A stretch of 64,000 bases of DNA, from positions 1 to 64,000 of the forward strand of contig DHVB01000031.1 of the NCBI GenBank assembly GCA_002412425.1, in the 5' to 3' direction. Positions 17,426-26,458 of the stretch are shown piece after piece. Made by a program: the position numbers and the translations under genes. The notes under the pieces were generated by a model. It was not told the DNA's origin. It made no database searches and worked only from the letters and a program-made list of their open reading frames with translations. The number at the start of each line of letters is the position of its first letter. Position 1 is the first letter of the stretch. Source of the DNA: Bacteroidales bacterium UBA5219. Its GTDB lineage: Bacteria > Bacteroidota > Bacteroidia > Bacteroidales > ML635J-15.

Positions 17426-18220
17426 ATGTTATTAGCATTTGACATTGGCAACACAAATATTAAAGTTGCAGTATTTGAATCAGATAAGTTACTACAACAA
17501 TGGCGTATCAGCAGTGATAGAAGTCGTACTGGAGACGAATATTTTGCACTTATAAATGTTCTATTTAAAGATTATAATTTGGATATTAAACGTTTTAACA
17601 ATGCTGTAATAAGTTCTGTAGTGCCACAACTTATAGGAGCTTTTGAGATTGTAACAAAACGTTTGTTAAACAAAGAACCGCTTATAATAAACCCAGATAT
17701 TTATCACAAACTGCCTGTAAGCATACCACCTACAGCCGTGTATGAAATAGGTACAGATTTGCTTTGCGATGCAGTACAAGTTTGGGAAACCTACAAACAA
17801 GCTTGTATTGTTGTAGATTTTGGAACAGCTCTATCTTTTGTTGCTGTTGGCGACAAAGCTAATATTTTAGGTATTACCATAGCTCCAGGCATTGGTACAG
17901 CTTTTAAATCTCTGTTTAGCAATACTGCACAACTTCAGTCAGTACCGTTAGAAATTCCAACAACAAGTTTGGGCATTAATACCACAATGTGCATCCAAAG
18001 CGGAATGATGTTTGGCTATAAAGGATTAGTCGAAGGCATAATAAATCAGATGAAAAAAGATATGCAAAAACAAGAAAATATCAATCCACAAAATATCATT
18101 ACTATAGCTACAGGCGGTTTCAATAATGTACTAACACCTATTACAACAATATTTGATAAATTTGATAAAATGCTCACCCTCAATGGATTAAATACGGTTA
18201 CAAAATATGCATTGAAATAA
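17426..18220 (+). CDS. coaX: type III pantothenate kinase
   Basis: 264 residues, normal for CoaX. It belongs to the ASKHA fold: phosphate-1 motif LAFDIGNTNIKVAVF at the N-terminus, the central VVDFGTALSFVAV motif with its catalytic aspartate, and GITIAPGIGTAFKSLF. It phosphorylates pantothenate in the first step of coenzyme A synthesis, without feedback by CoA and with a monovalent-cation requirement. A possible -7 element (TACTTTTG) lies at 17396-17403. A housekeeping gene embedded between accessory genes, it is followed after 12 bp by a rhuM remnant. Confidence 0.93.
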   Translation: MLLAFDIGNTNIKVAVFESDKLLQQWRISSDRSRTGDEYFALINVLFKDYNLDIKRFNNAVISSVVPQLIGAFEIVTKRLLNKEPLIINPDIYHKLPVSIPPTAVYEIGTDLLCDAVQVWETYKQACIVVDFGTALSFVAVGDKANILGITIAPGIGTAFKSLFSNTAQLQSVPLEIPTTSLGINTTMCIQSGMMFGYKGLVEGIINQMKKDMQKQENINPQNIITIATGGFNNVLTPITTIFDKFDKMLTLNGLNTVTKYALK

Positions 18221-18232
18221 ATAAGTATAAAA

Positions 18233-18586
18233 ATGAGTAATGAAATTTTATTATATCAATCAAATGAACTAACTGAACGTATTGAAGTAAGGTTAGAAAA
18301 TGAAACTGTTTGGCTATCACAACAGCAAATGGCAACTTTGTTTCAACAAACAAAGCAAAACATTAGTTTACATATCAACAATTGCTTTCGAGAGAAAGAA
18401 TTAGATAAAAATTCAACTGTCAAGTATTCCTTGACAGTTCAAATTGAAAGAGTAGAAAATCAAAATATGGTTAGTTCCATTTTAGAACATACCACTCAAC
18501 ACAGTACTACAAAAGTGAAAATGAATAAAAACTCTGTGCAAAATATTATTAATGCAATTGTGGAAAATCATAAACAAATAAAATAA
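18233..18586 (+). pseudogene. mosaic rhuM remnant
   Basis: 117 residues. Residues 1-28 are identical to the RhuM-PLD protein at 21547, and the DNA there differs at about one base in 83. The next part (LSQQQMATLFQQTKQNISLH) is a different RhuM recognition variant. The end (MNKNSVQNIINAI) again matches the C-terminus of the 21547 protein. The PLD-like region and about 170 residues are missing. It therefore looks like a recombined or internally deleted paralogue. It starts 12 bp after coaX and may be translated, but it lacks most of the family's ~290-340 residues. Confidence 0.7.
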
Positions 18587-18630
18587 TATTTTAATATTTT
18601 ACTTTTACACTTGAAAATAAAAACATTCTT

Positions 18631-18683
18631 CCATAGAAATAAAAGTAAAAAAATGTATTTTAGCATTTTAAAATAAAATCTAA
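18631..18683. repeat. leader block shared with the Bro-N gene
   Basis: This stretch just upstream of the RhuM gene at 18711 resembles 16311-16366 upstream of the Bro-N gene, most clearly in the tagcattttaa word preceded by an A-rich block. It may be a shared promoter/operator or common mobile-element flank. Nothing else is visible in the 124-bp gap. Confidence 0.5.
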
Positions 18684-18710
18684 CTCGAAACCAATATATA
18701 AATTGAATTT

Positions 18711-19148
18711 ATGGCTAAAATAAATAAATCAAATAAAAATTTGCAAATACGGAATAGCACAGCTGAATATTTAACTTTTGCTTATCAGTCTCAAGGAGAC
18801 GGTGTCGAAGTTCGTGTGCAAGATGGAACTATTTGGTTATCGCAAAAAAATATGGCTACGATTTTCGATACTTCGAGTGATAATATTGGTTTGCACCTAA
18901 AAAATATTTATTCAGAAAAAGAATTATCTGAACAATCAACTATCGAGGATTTCTCGGTAGTTCAAATAGAAGGAAATCGCAAAGTTCGTAGAATAGTTAA
19001 GCATTATAATCTTGATGCAGTTATTTCTGTAGGATATAGAGTTAATTCCAAACGTGCTACAGCTTTCAGACAGTGGGCAACAAGCATTTTGCGAAATTTT
19101 ACCTTACATGAAAATATGAACAATCAGAATTTACAAGAAAATGAATAA
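18711..19148 (+). CDS. RhuM-like DNA-binding protein (short form)
   Basis: 145 residues. Residues ~30-135 form the RhuM (virulence protein) N-terminal domain: VRVQDGTIWLSQKNMATIFD, then DNIGLHLKNIYSEKEL, VQIEGNRKVRRIVKHYNLD and the family hallmark AVISVGYRVNSKRATAFRQWA. The protein stops soon after, so the long C-terminal part of classical RhuM is absent. The stop overlaps the start of hsdR by 8 bp, so it is translated as the leading gene of the type I R-M operon. RhuM genes are frequent in type I R-M loci; their role there is not established. A regulatory DNA-binding role is inferred. Confidence 0.75.
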   Translation: MAKINKSNKNLQIRNSTAEYLTFAYQSQGDGVEVRVQDGTIWLSQKNMATIFDTSSDNIGLHLKNIYSEKELSEQSTIEDFSVVQIEGNRKVRRIVKHYNLDAVISVGYRVNSKRATAFRQWATSILRNFTLHENMNNQNLQENE

Positions 19149-21531
19149 AAAAGATCTAAGCGAAAGGGACATATGCACTAAATTGATTATACCTGCTCTT
19201 GAAAAAGCTGGATGGGATAAGCAATTGCAAATGTTAGAAGAATTCCCTTTTACCGATGGAAGAATATATGTTAGAGGAAAACTCACAAAAAGAGGAGAAA
19301 GAAAACGAGCTGATATTATTTTATTCTATAAGCCCAATATTCCTGTTGCTATTATTGAAGCTAAACAAAATAAATATTCGGTAAGAACTGGAATGCAACA
19401 AGCTTTAGAATATGCAAGAATATTAGATATTCCTTGTGTGTTCAGTAGCAATGGAGACGGATTCCTTTTTCACGACAAAACAGCAACTGATGAAAATATA
19501 GAAAAAGAACTAAGTATAGATGAATTCCCAAGTCCTGATGTGCTTTGGGAAAAATACATGAAATATAAAGGACTAATAACACCAACTGCACAAAAAATTG
19601 CATCGCAAGCATATTTTATTGATAGTACTGGTCGTACTCCAAGATATTACCAACAAATTGCAATAAATAGAACTGTTGAAGCAATAGCTAATGGACAAAA
19701 CAGAATTTTACTTGTAATGGCAACAGGTACAGGTAAAACTTATACTGCCTTTCAAGTAATTTATAGGCTTTGGAGAAGTGGTGCAAAAAAACGAATTTTA
19801 TTTTTAGCAGACCGCAATGCACTTATTGACCAAACAAGACGTGGCGATTTTAGACATTTCAAAGATAAAATGACTGTAGTAAAACACCGCCAAATAGATA
19901 AAAGTTTTGAAATATATTTAGCTTTATATCAGGGTCTTTCTGGAAGCGATGAGTCTGCCAATGTTTACAAAGAATTTTCTAAAGATTTTTTTGACTTAGT
20001 TGTAATTGACGAGTGCCATCGTGGAAGTGCAAAAGAAGATAGTGCATGGCGAGAAATTCTCAATTATTTTAAAAATGCTACACATATCGGATTAACAGCC
20101 ACACCAAAAGAAACTAATGAAGTATCAAATATTGAATATTTCGGCGATCCAATTTATACTTATTCGTTGCGACAAGGTATAGAAGATGGTTTTCTTGCTC
20201 CATACCGTGTTATAAGAGTGGCAATAAATGTAGATGTTGAAGGTTGGCGACCCGAACAAGGCAAATTAGATAAAGATAATATCGAAGTAGAAGACCGCAT
20301 ATACAACCGCAAGGATTTTGACCGAAATTTAATCATAGAAGAACGAACCAATGTTGTTGCACAAAAAATAAGTGAATTTTTGAAAGGCTACGACCGTTTT
20401 GCCAAAACTATAGTATTTTGTGTCGATATAGAACACGCTGAGCGAATGAGAACAGCATTGGTAAAACAAAACGCTGATTTAGTTGCCGAAAATCACAAAT
20501 ATATTATGCAAATTACTGGCGATAACGATGAAGGAAAACGAGAATTAGATAATTTTATTAATCCCGAAGAAAAATATCCTGTCATTGCTACTACTTCAGA
20601 ATTGATGACAACGGGTATTGATGCACAAACATGTAAAGTAATTGTGTTAGAAACCAACATAAATTCACCAACAAAGTTTAAGCAAATTATAGGACGTGGT
20701 ACAAGAATAAACGAAGAATATGGTAAACAATACTTTACTATTCTCGACTTTAGAAATGCAACGGATTTATTTGCCGATACAGAGTTTGATGGAGATCCAA
20801 TACGAATAAAACCTGTTTCCGAAGACATTAACTTAGGTAATATAATTGATGAAGAAGAACAAGATATCAGTCCAATAATTGATGAAGAAAGTGGTGAGGA
20901 AATAGAATTTACACAAACTGAAATCACCTATCCTGAACATGAGTTTTCACCTCTTGAAGTAAACGAAAGAAAAAAAGTTTATGTAAATGGTGTTGACGTT
21001 TCGATATTGATTAGCCGTAAATTGTATTTCGATCAGCACGGAAAACCAATAACAACAAGTCTTAAAGACCATACAAGAGAAATTATTAAAAATCATTATG
21101 CTACGTTAGATGATTTTTTAAATAAATGGAACAAAACTGAGCGAAAAGAAGCAATTATAGCAGAATTGACAGAACAAGGTGTAATGGTAGATGAACTCTA
21201 TGATGCTGTTGATAGAGAAGTTGATTTATTTGATTTAATTTGCCACGTTGCTTATGAGCAACCACCACTAACACGAAAAGAGCGAGCAAACAACGTAAAA
21301 AAGAGAAACTATTTTACAAAATATGGTGAACAAGCCCGAAAAGTGTTAGAAGCTTTACTTGACAAATACGCTGACCAAGGAATTGAAGATATGGAAAATA
21401 TTAACATTTTGAATGTTCCACCAATTAATAAAATAGGCTCTGTTACAGAAATTATAAAAGCATTTGGCAATCGCGACAAATACAAAAAAGCTATCAAAGA
21501 ATTGCAAAACGAATTGTATAAAATAGCATAG
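19141..21531 (+). CDS. hsdR: type I restriction enzyme, R subunit (EcoEI-type)
   Basis: 796 residues, the shorter EcoEI-like class. The N-terminal nuclease has the PD-(D/E)xK core in RADIILFYKPNIPVAIIEAK (D, E, K visible). The SF2 translocase follows: TPRYYQQIAINR (Q region), Walker A MATGTGKTYTAF, DECH box VVIDECHRGS, motif III IGLTATPKE, motif VI KQIIGRGTRI. The C-terminal EcoEI_R_C-type domain contacts the methylase. With HsdM and HsdS it cleaves unmodified DNA after ATP-driven translocation. It overlaps the RhuM gene by 8 bp; a RhuM-PLD gene lies between it and hsdM. All catalytic motifs look intact. Confidence 0.93.
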   Translation: MNKKDLSERDICTKLIIPALEKAGWDKQLQMLEEFPFTDGRIYVRGKLTKRGERKRADIILFYKPNIPVAIIEAKQNKYSVRTGMQQALEYARILDIPCVFSSNGDGFLFHDKTATDENIEKELSIDEFPSPDVLWEKYMKYKGLITPTAQKIASQAYFIDSTGRTPRYYQQIAINRTVEAIANGQNRILLVMATGTGKTYTAFQVIYRLWRSGAKKRILFLADRNALIDQTRRGDFRHFKDKMTVVKHRQIDKSFEIYLALYQGLSGSDESANVYKEFSKDFFDLVVIDECHRGSAKEDSAWREILNYFKNATHIGLTATPKETNEVSNIEYFGDPIYTYSLRQGIEDGFLAPYRVIRVAINVDVEGWRPEQGKLDKDNIEVEDRIYNRKDFDRNLIIEERTNVVAQKISEFLKGYDRFAKTIVFCVDIEHAERMRTALVKQNADLVAENHKYIMQITGDNDEGKRELDNFINPEEKYPVIATTSELMTTGIDAQTCKVIVLETNINSPTKFKQIIGRGTRINEEYGKQYFTILDFRNATDLFADTEFDGDPIRIKPVSEDINLGNIIDEEEQDISPIIDEESGEEIEFTQTEITYPEHEFSPLEVNERKKVYVNGVDVSILISRKLYFDQHGKPITTSLKDHTREIIKNHYATLDDFLNKWNKTERKEAIIAELTEQGVMVDELYDAVDREVDLFDLICHVAYEQPPLTRKERANNVKKRNYFTKYGEQARKVLEALLDKYADQGIEDMENINILNVPPINKIGSVTEIIKAFGNRDKYKKAIKELQNELYKIA

Positions 21532-21546
21532 AAAAATCAATAGATT

Positions 21547-22413
21547 ATGAGTAACGAAATTTTATTATATCAATCAAATGAACTAACTGAACGTATTGAA
21601 GTAAGGTTAGAAAATGAAACTGTTTGGCTTAACCGTCAGCAGTTAGCATTGCTTTTTGGAAGAGATATTAAAACTATTGGCAAGCATATCATTAATGTAT
21701 TTGCAGAAGGAGAACTTCAAAAAACTTCAACTGTCGCAAATTTTGCGACAGTTCAAATTGAAGGTGGCCGAAAAGTTGAAAGACAGATAGAATTTTACAA
21801 TTTAGATGTAATAATTTCAGTAGGTTATCGTGTTAAATCAATGCAAGGTACAAAATTTAGAATTTGGGCTACCAATGTTTTAAAAGATTATTTATTAAAA
21901 GGTTATGCACTTAACCAAAGAATGAATCGCGTTGAAAACACAGTGGAAAAACTTGCTGAAAAAGTAGATGAAATTTCATTCCAAATAAAAACAAGTGAAT
22001 TGCCTACACAAGGCGTATTCTTTGATGGACAAGTATTTGATGCTTATGAATTAGCTTCAAAAATTATTCGTTCTGCTAAAAACAGTATAGTGCTGATTGA
22101 CAACTATATAGATGAAACTACATTAACTCATTTGGCAAAGAAAAATAAAAATGTAAAAATATTACTACTGACAAAAAATATTAGCAAACAATTACAACTT
22201 GATGTACAAAAAGCCAATGCTCAATATGGTAATTTTGAAATAAAAAAATTTACTTTAAGCCATGACCGTTTTATTATCATAGATAATACAGAAATGTATC
22301 ATTTAGGAGCATCATTAAAAGATTTAGGTAAAAAATGGTTTGCTTTTACAAAAATGAACAAAAACTATGTACAAAATATTATTAATGCAATTGCAGAAAA
22401 TCATAAATCATGA
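21547..22413 (+). CDS. RhuM-type DNA-binding domain fused to a PLD-like domain
   Basis: 288 residues. Residues 1-125 are a RhuM domain (TVWLNRQQLALLFGRDIKTI, then VQIEGGRKVERQIEFYNLD and VIISVGYRVKSMQGTKFRIW). A coiled coil (RMNRVENTVEKLAEKVDEI) leads to a phospholipase-D-like half domain: SKIIRSAKNSIVLIDNYID, then SHDRFIIIDNTEMYHLGASL, where H-D-R-x4-D replaces the usual H-x-K-x4-D. One HKD-like motif means dimerisation would be needed for any catalysis. The gene sits between hsdR and hsdM, overlapping hsdM by four bases (ATGA). It could be a regulator or an accessory nuclease. Its N-terminus is duplicated at 18233. Confidence 0.75.
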   Translation: MSNEILLYQSNELTERIEVRLENETVWLNRQQLALLFGRDIKTIGKHIINVFAEGELQKTSTVANFATVQIEGGRKVERQIEFYNLDVIISVGYRVKSMQGTKFRIWATNVLKDYLLKGYALNQRMNRVENTVEKLAEKVDEISFQIKTSELPTQGVFFDGQVFDAYELASKIIRSAKNSIVLIDNYIDETTLTHLAKKNKNVKILLLTKNISKQLQLDVQKANAQYGNFEIKKFTLSHDRFIIIDNTEMYHLGASLKDLGKKWFAFTKMNKNYVQNIINAIAENHKS

Positions 22414-23834
22414 CTAACATAAGTGGAATAATAAAATCTATTAGGGATATTTTTAGGAAAGACCCTGGCTTAAGTGGTGATGCACAACGCATAGAGCAAT
22501 TGGGCTGGATGATTTTTCTAAAACTTTTTGATGACAAAGACAAAGAAAAGGAATTACTTGATTTGAATTACAAATCGCCTATTCATAGAGAATTACAATG
22601 GCGCAATTGGGCTGAAGATGACGAAGGTATCACTGGCGATGAACTAATTAACTTTATCAACAACCAACTTTTCCCTACTTTAAAAGAATTACAAGTTGGC
22701 GTTGAAGATAAGTTAGGTATAATCATTAGGCAGATTTTTGAAGGCACCAACAACTATATGAAAAGCGGTACTACCTTTAGACAAGCCATAAATAAACTCA
22801 ACGAAATTGACTTTAACATCAGTAAAGAACATCACTTGTTTAATGCAATTTATGAAGATATTTTACAAGGACTGGCAGCCAAAAAAGACACTGGAGAATT
22901 TTACACGCCAAGAGCTATAACACAATTCATTATTGATATGATAAACCCACAGTTAGGTGAAAAAATATGCGACCCTGCTTGTGGAACTGCTGGTTTCTTA
23001 GTATGTGCAGTCGAACACTTGAAAAAACAGGTAGAGAACATTAACGACCATGAAATTTTACAAAAAACTATAACAGGTACAGAACTAAAACCACTACCTT
23101 TTATGTTGAGTGTAATAAATCTTATTACTCACGATATTGCAATACCAAAAATTGATAACACCGATGCTTTAAGCCGTGAAATTACCTCAATAAAACAAAA
23201 AGACCGTGTAGATATTATTGTAGCAAACCCACCATTTGGTGGAGTGGTAGGAGACGGCATGGAAACAAATTTCCCGATGAATTTCCGTACAAAAGAAAGT
23301 GCAGACTTGTTTTTAATACTTTTTATACAAATGTTAAAACAAGGTGGACGTGCTGGAATTGTGCTACCAGACGGAAGTTTAACAGGCGATGGTGTAAAAC
23401 AGCGTATAAGACAAAAATTATTAGAAGATTGCAGTGTACACACTATTGTTAGGTTGCCACAATCGGTCTTTGCACCTTATGCAACAGTAAACACCAATCT
23501 TATTTTCTTTGAAAAAGGCAAAGAAACCAAAGAAATTTGGTATTACGAACATACTCTACCCGAAGGATATAAAGCATACAGCAAAACAAAACCTATACAA
23601 CTTTCTGAGTTTGATGAAATAAAAAAATGGTGGAATAACCGCGTTGAAAATGAGCTAGCATGGAAAGTGCCTATTAAAACCATTATTGAGCGAGATTACG
23701 ATTTAGATATTAAAAATCCTAATAAACTTGTGGAAGAAGTGGTATATGATAGAAAAGAAATAATTTCTAACTTAAAATCTTCACTTACTAAATGCCAAGT
23801 TTTATTAGAAGAATTAATTATATCAAAGGATTAG
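22410..23834 (+). CDS. hsdM: type I restriction enzyme, M subunit (N6-adenine methyltransferase)
   Basis: 474 residues. The N-terminal helical HsdM domain (SIRDIFRKDPGLSGDAQRIEQ region, GWMIFLKLFDDKD) is followed by the class gamma methyltransferase core: KKDTGEFYTPRAITQFIIDM, SAM-binding motif I DPACGTAGFLV, and catalytic motif IV VANPPFGG. It methylates adenine in the recognition site supplied by HsdS and is needed for both modification and restriction. Start ATG overlaps the stop of the RhuM-PLD gene (ATGA), and hsdS begins 3 bp after its TAG, so stoichiometric translation is likely. Confidence 0.94.
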   Translation: MTNISGIIKSIRDIFRKDPGLSGDAQRIEQLGWMIFLKLFDDKDKEKELLDLNYKSPIHRELQWRNWAEDDEGITGDELINFINNQLFPTLKELQVGVEDKLGIIIRQIFEGTNNYMKSGTTFRQAINKLNEIDFNISKEHHLFNAIYEDILQGLAAKKDTGEFYTPRAITQFIIDMINPQLGEKICDPACGTAGFLVCAVEHLKKQVENINDHEILQKTITGTELKPLPFMLSVINLITHDIAIPKIDNTDALSREITSIKQKDRVDIIVANPPFGGVVGDGMETNFPMNFRTKESADLFLILFIQMLKQGGRAGIVLPDGSLTGDGVKQRIRQKLLEDCSVHTIVRLPQSVFAPYATVNTNLIFFEKGKETKEIWYYEHTLPEGYKAYSKTKPIQLSEFDEIKKWWNNRVENELAWKVPIKTIIERDYDLDIKNPNKLVEEVVYDRKEIISNLKSSLTKCQVLLEELIISKD

Positions 23835-23837
23835 AAT

Positions 23838-25331
23838 ATGGCAAAGGAAACTTCTTCAATAATATTCAAAAAACTGGTTGATAGCCCTGTTGGAATTATT
23901 TCCGAATTCATTACTAATAAGATTTCGAGTAAATTTGGTTATGAACCATTAAATAAATATTTCCACGAAATTCAAACAGGAAAAACACCACCGATGAGTA
24001 ATCCGAAATATTATGATGCAAACGATATTGAGTGGGTAAAACCTTCTGACATAGGTTTTGAAAAATACATTACTGCATCTAATTGGATATCAAATAAAAC
24101 TGAAGTCGATAATAAAGCGACGATTTATAAGCCCAATACAGTTCTTATTGTTTGTATTGGAGGTGGAATTGGCAGGTTAGGCATAGTCAATAAAAAAAGC
24201 TCTTCAAATCAACAAATAACAGGAATTCTCTTTGATGAAAATGTATTAGCTGAATATGTTTACTATTACTTTTTACCACGTTATAAAGTCTTTGAAAAAG
24301 AAGCATCAAAGTCAACTTTACCAATAATAAATCAAAAAGGGCTTGGTAGTCTTGATTTTGTTTGTCCTGAACTATCTGCTCAAAAGGAAATTGTCAGATA
24401 TTTAGACTACTGTAAAGAGTGCTTAGATAATGAAGAATATCCTTTAAAAACTGATTTTGAGTTATATAAAGATGTGTTTGATTTTGCTAATAGAGTTTTT
24501 AAAACCTTTTATACACAAAAGACATTGTTGTCAGAATGTCAATTACAACTCACCCACATCGAAAACCTCACTCAAGCTATTTTGCAAGAAGCAGTACAAG
24601 GCAAATTAGCACCACAAGACCCTAATGATGAGCCTGCAACAGAATTGCTTAAACGTATAAAAGAAGAAAAAAAGAAAGTAGATAATAGCAAAAAACAAAA
24701 ACCATTACCACCAATAAAACCTGAAGAAATTCCATTTGAAATTCCAGATAGTTGGGTGTGGTGTAGGTTGGGGGAGATAGGTAAAACTCAAACAGGTACA
24801 ACGCCACCAACAGCTAATAAAAAATATTTTGGAAAAGACATCCCATTTGTTAAGCCTGCTGATATTAGTATTTCGGGAATAAACTATTATAATGAAGGGC
24901 TAACTTTAGCAGGTTTAGAGAAAGGTGTTTTTGTTGAAAAAGATTCCTTATTGATGGTTTGTATTGGAGGTTCAATAGGTAAATCCAATTATACAAATAG
25001 AAATATAAGTTGTAATCAGCAAATCAATACAATAAAAGGATACTGTGATATAAGTGGTCAATTTCTTCAGTACTTTTTACAGTCAACTTATTTCCAAAAA
25101 GCAGTATGGTCTAAATCATCAGGTGGAACAACACCAATAATAAATAAAAGTAAATGGGAAAGCATTCTAATCCCTCTTCCCCCACTACCCGAACAAAAAC
25201 GTATTGTAGCAGAAATAGAAAAGCAATTAGCTAAAACCGAACAACTTAAAAAATATATTACATCTAACCAAGAAGCCACAGAGCAACTGCTAAAAGCATT
25301 GTTGCATGAGGCGTTTGAGGGGGGAAAATAA
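23838..25331 (+). CDS. hsdS: type I restriction enzyme, S (specificity) subunit
   Basis: 497 residues with two target-recognition domains. TRD1 occupies about 20-185 (EIQTGKTPPMSNPKYYD, IEWVKPSDIG, IVCIGGGIGRLGIV, then PELSAQKEIVRYL); TRD2 about 300-475 (WVWCRLGEIGKTQTGTTPPT, IPFVKPADIS, VCIGGSIGKSNYTN, ending PLPPLPEQKRIVAEIEKQL). Each is followed by a helical conserved region that sets the spacer length. The two TRDs are similar in their scaffold, suggesting related half-sites. The specificity cannot be predicted. The ILQEAVQGKLAPQDPND element is the usual central linker of this HsdS class. Confidence 0.93.
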   Translation: MAKETSSIIFKKLVDSPVGIISEFITNKISSKFGYEPLNKYFHEIQTGKTPPMSNPKYYDANDIEWVKPSDIGFEKYITASNWISNKTEVDNKATIYKPNTVLIVCIGGGIGRLGIVNKKSSSNQQITGILFDENVLAEYVYYYFLPRYKVFEKEASKSTLPIINQKGLGSLDFVCPELSAQKEIVRYLDYCKECLDNEEYPLKTDFELYKDVFDFANRVFKTFYTQKTLLSECQLQLTHIENLTQAILQEAVQGKLAPQDPNDEPATELLKRIKEEKKKVDNSKKQKPLPPIKPEEIPFEIPDSWVWCRLGEIGKTQTGTTPPTANKKYFGKDIPFVKPADISISGINYYNEGLTLAGLEKGVFVEKDSLLMVCIGGSIGKSNYTNRNISCNQQINTIKGYCDISGQFLQYFLQSTYFQKAVWSKSSGGTTPIINKSKWESILIPLPPLPEQKRIVAEIEKQLAKTEQLKKYITSNQEATEQLLKALLHEAFEGGK

Positions 25332-25405
25332 AAGAAAGGAGAAAATTGGAGAATAAGGGAAAATGATGTAGATTTGTAAATTATATCATTTTAAAAAGAA
25401 TTAAT

Positions 25406-26458
25406 ATGGAAATACAATTTTATACATTATTAAAAGTAGATAATGCAACAAATTCCGTATCTTTTGAAACTTTTGCTAATACACAGAATATTCAAGATTA
25501 TATCTGGGAATTAATCAATAATTGTGTTGATAATGAAGGTGATAGAGAATATATTTTTGAACCAACATTGCAAACAACCAAAAATTATATAGATAACATT
25601 ATTCAAGATAGTAACAATAGAAATGAAATATGCAAATTATTGGCAGAAAAATTATTAGTTGTTGAGAATGAAACACAAGAGAGAATTGCTCATTTACAAA
25701 AAGAAATTCCAAAGGGAATTCTAATGATATCATTTTCAAAAATGACAGAAATAGAATATAAGTTTGTTATTACAAAAGCAGATTATTCAGAATTTTTGGA
25801 AGAACTAAGTGGAGATAAAAGAAGTGGATTACCTACTAAAAAGAAAATCTTCAAATCATTTATTATGAATGTTTCATCAAATGAGAATGGCGAATTTGAA
25901 TATGGGAAAATAATCACATATGACTCGAATACCTCAACAAAGGCTGTTTATTGGTGGAAAACTTTTTTGGAATTAAGTGAAGTAAGAGATAACGAGAAAA
26001 ATACTTTAACTGCATATAACGCTATAAAGAAAAATATAATTGACCCGTTGCGACGTACACATAAACAAGATTATTTGTATTTAAGAAATACTACAATTGG
26101 CTATTTTCGGACAGACGGTGATTTTGATATAAACCATTATAAAGATAATATTATTGGCAGTTACCAACCATTTGATAAATCACTTGATATTAATGAGTTA
26201 AAAAAGAAAATTGAAAAACTACCACAAAAAAATAAGTTTGATAATATTTTTCAAAAAACACCACGAGTAGTAACTGATAAATTCAAAGATGTTATAAAGC
26301 TTACAAATGAGATTGATTTAAATTTAAAACAAGATATCTTAAATATTGAACGAATTATCAAACCACATGAAGATGGTCAAGGTAATCAATATATTATGAT
26401 TTTGAGTTCTGAAGGTTATCAGTATGCAGAAGGATTAACAAAAAGTCGAAATGAATAA
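25406..26458 (+). CDS. divergent NA37/YejK-like protein, first gene of a three-gene operon
   Basis: 350 residues, soluble, no known motif named with certainty. Alignment by eye to the clear NA37 protein at 27952 shows the same landmarks in the same order: KGILMISFSKMTEIEYKFVI (strand pair of the core), then at ~180 AVYWWKTFLE against AQYWIDDFLH, then a T.....A....I helix and GYFRTDGDFDINHYKDNI against a FF...DTFDIDDFANEV segment. I infer a distant NA37 fold, a family of nucleoid-associated proteins with uncertain function. It follows hsdS by 74 bp and overlaps the membrane-protein gene by 8 bp. It is not recognised as any described defence protein. Confidence 0.5.
   Translation: MEIQFYTLLKVDNATNSVSFETFANTQNIQDYIWELINNCVDNEGDREYIFEPTLQTTKNYIDNIIQDSNNRNEICKLLAEKLLVVENETQERIAHLQKEIPKGILMISFSKMTEIEYKFVITKADYSEFLEELSGDKRSGLPTKKKIFKSFIMNVSSNENGEFEYGKIITYDSNTSTKAVYWWKTFLELSEVRDNEKNTLTAYNAIKKNIIDPLRRTHKQDYLYLRNTTIGYFRTDGDFDINHYKDNIIGSYQPFDKSLDINELKKKIEKLPQKNKFDNIFQKTPRVVTDKFKDVIKLTNEIDLNLKQDILNIERIIKPHEDGQGNQYIMILSSEGYQYAEGLTKSRNE

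Noticed and set aside
16408..25331. Prophage, because of Bro-N and RhuM genes
   Set aside because: No capsid, portal, terminase, tail, lysis or integrase genes are present; these antirepressor-like genes are common in bacterial accessory DNA.
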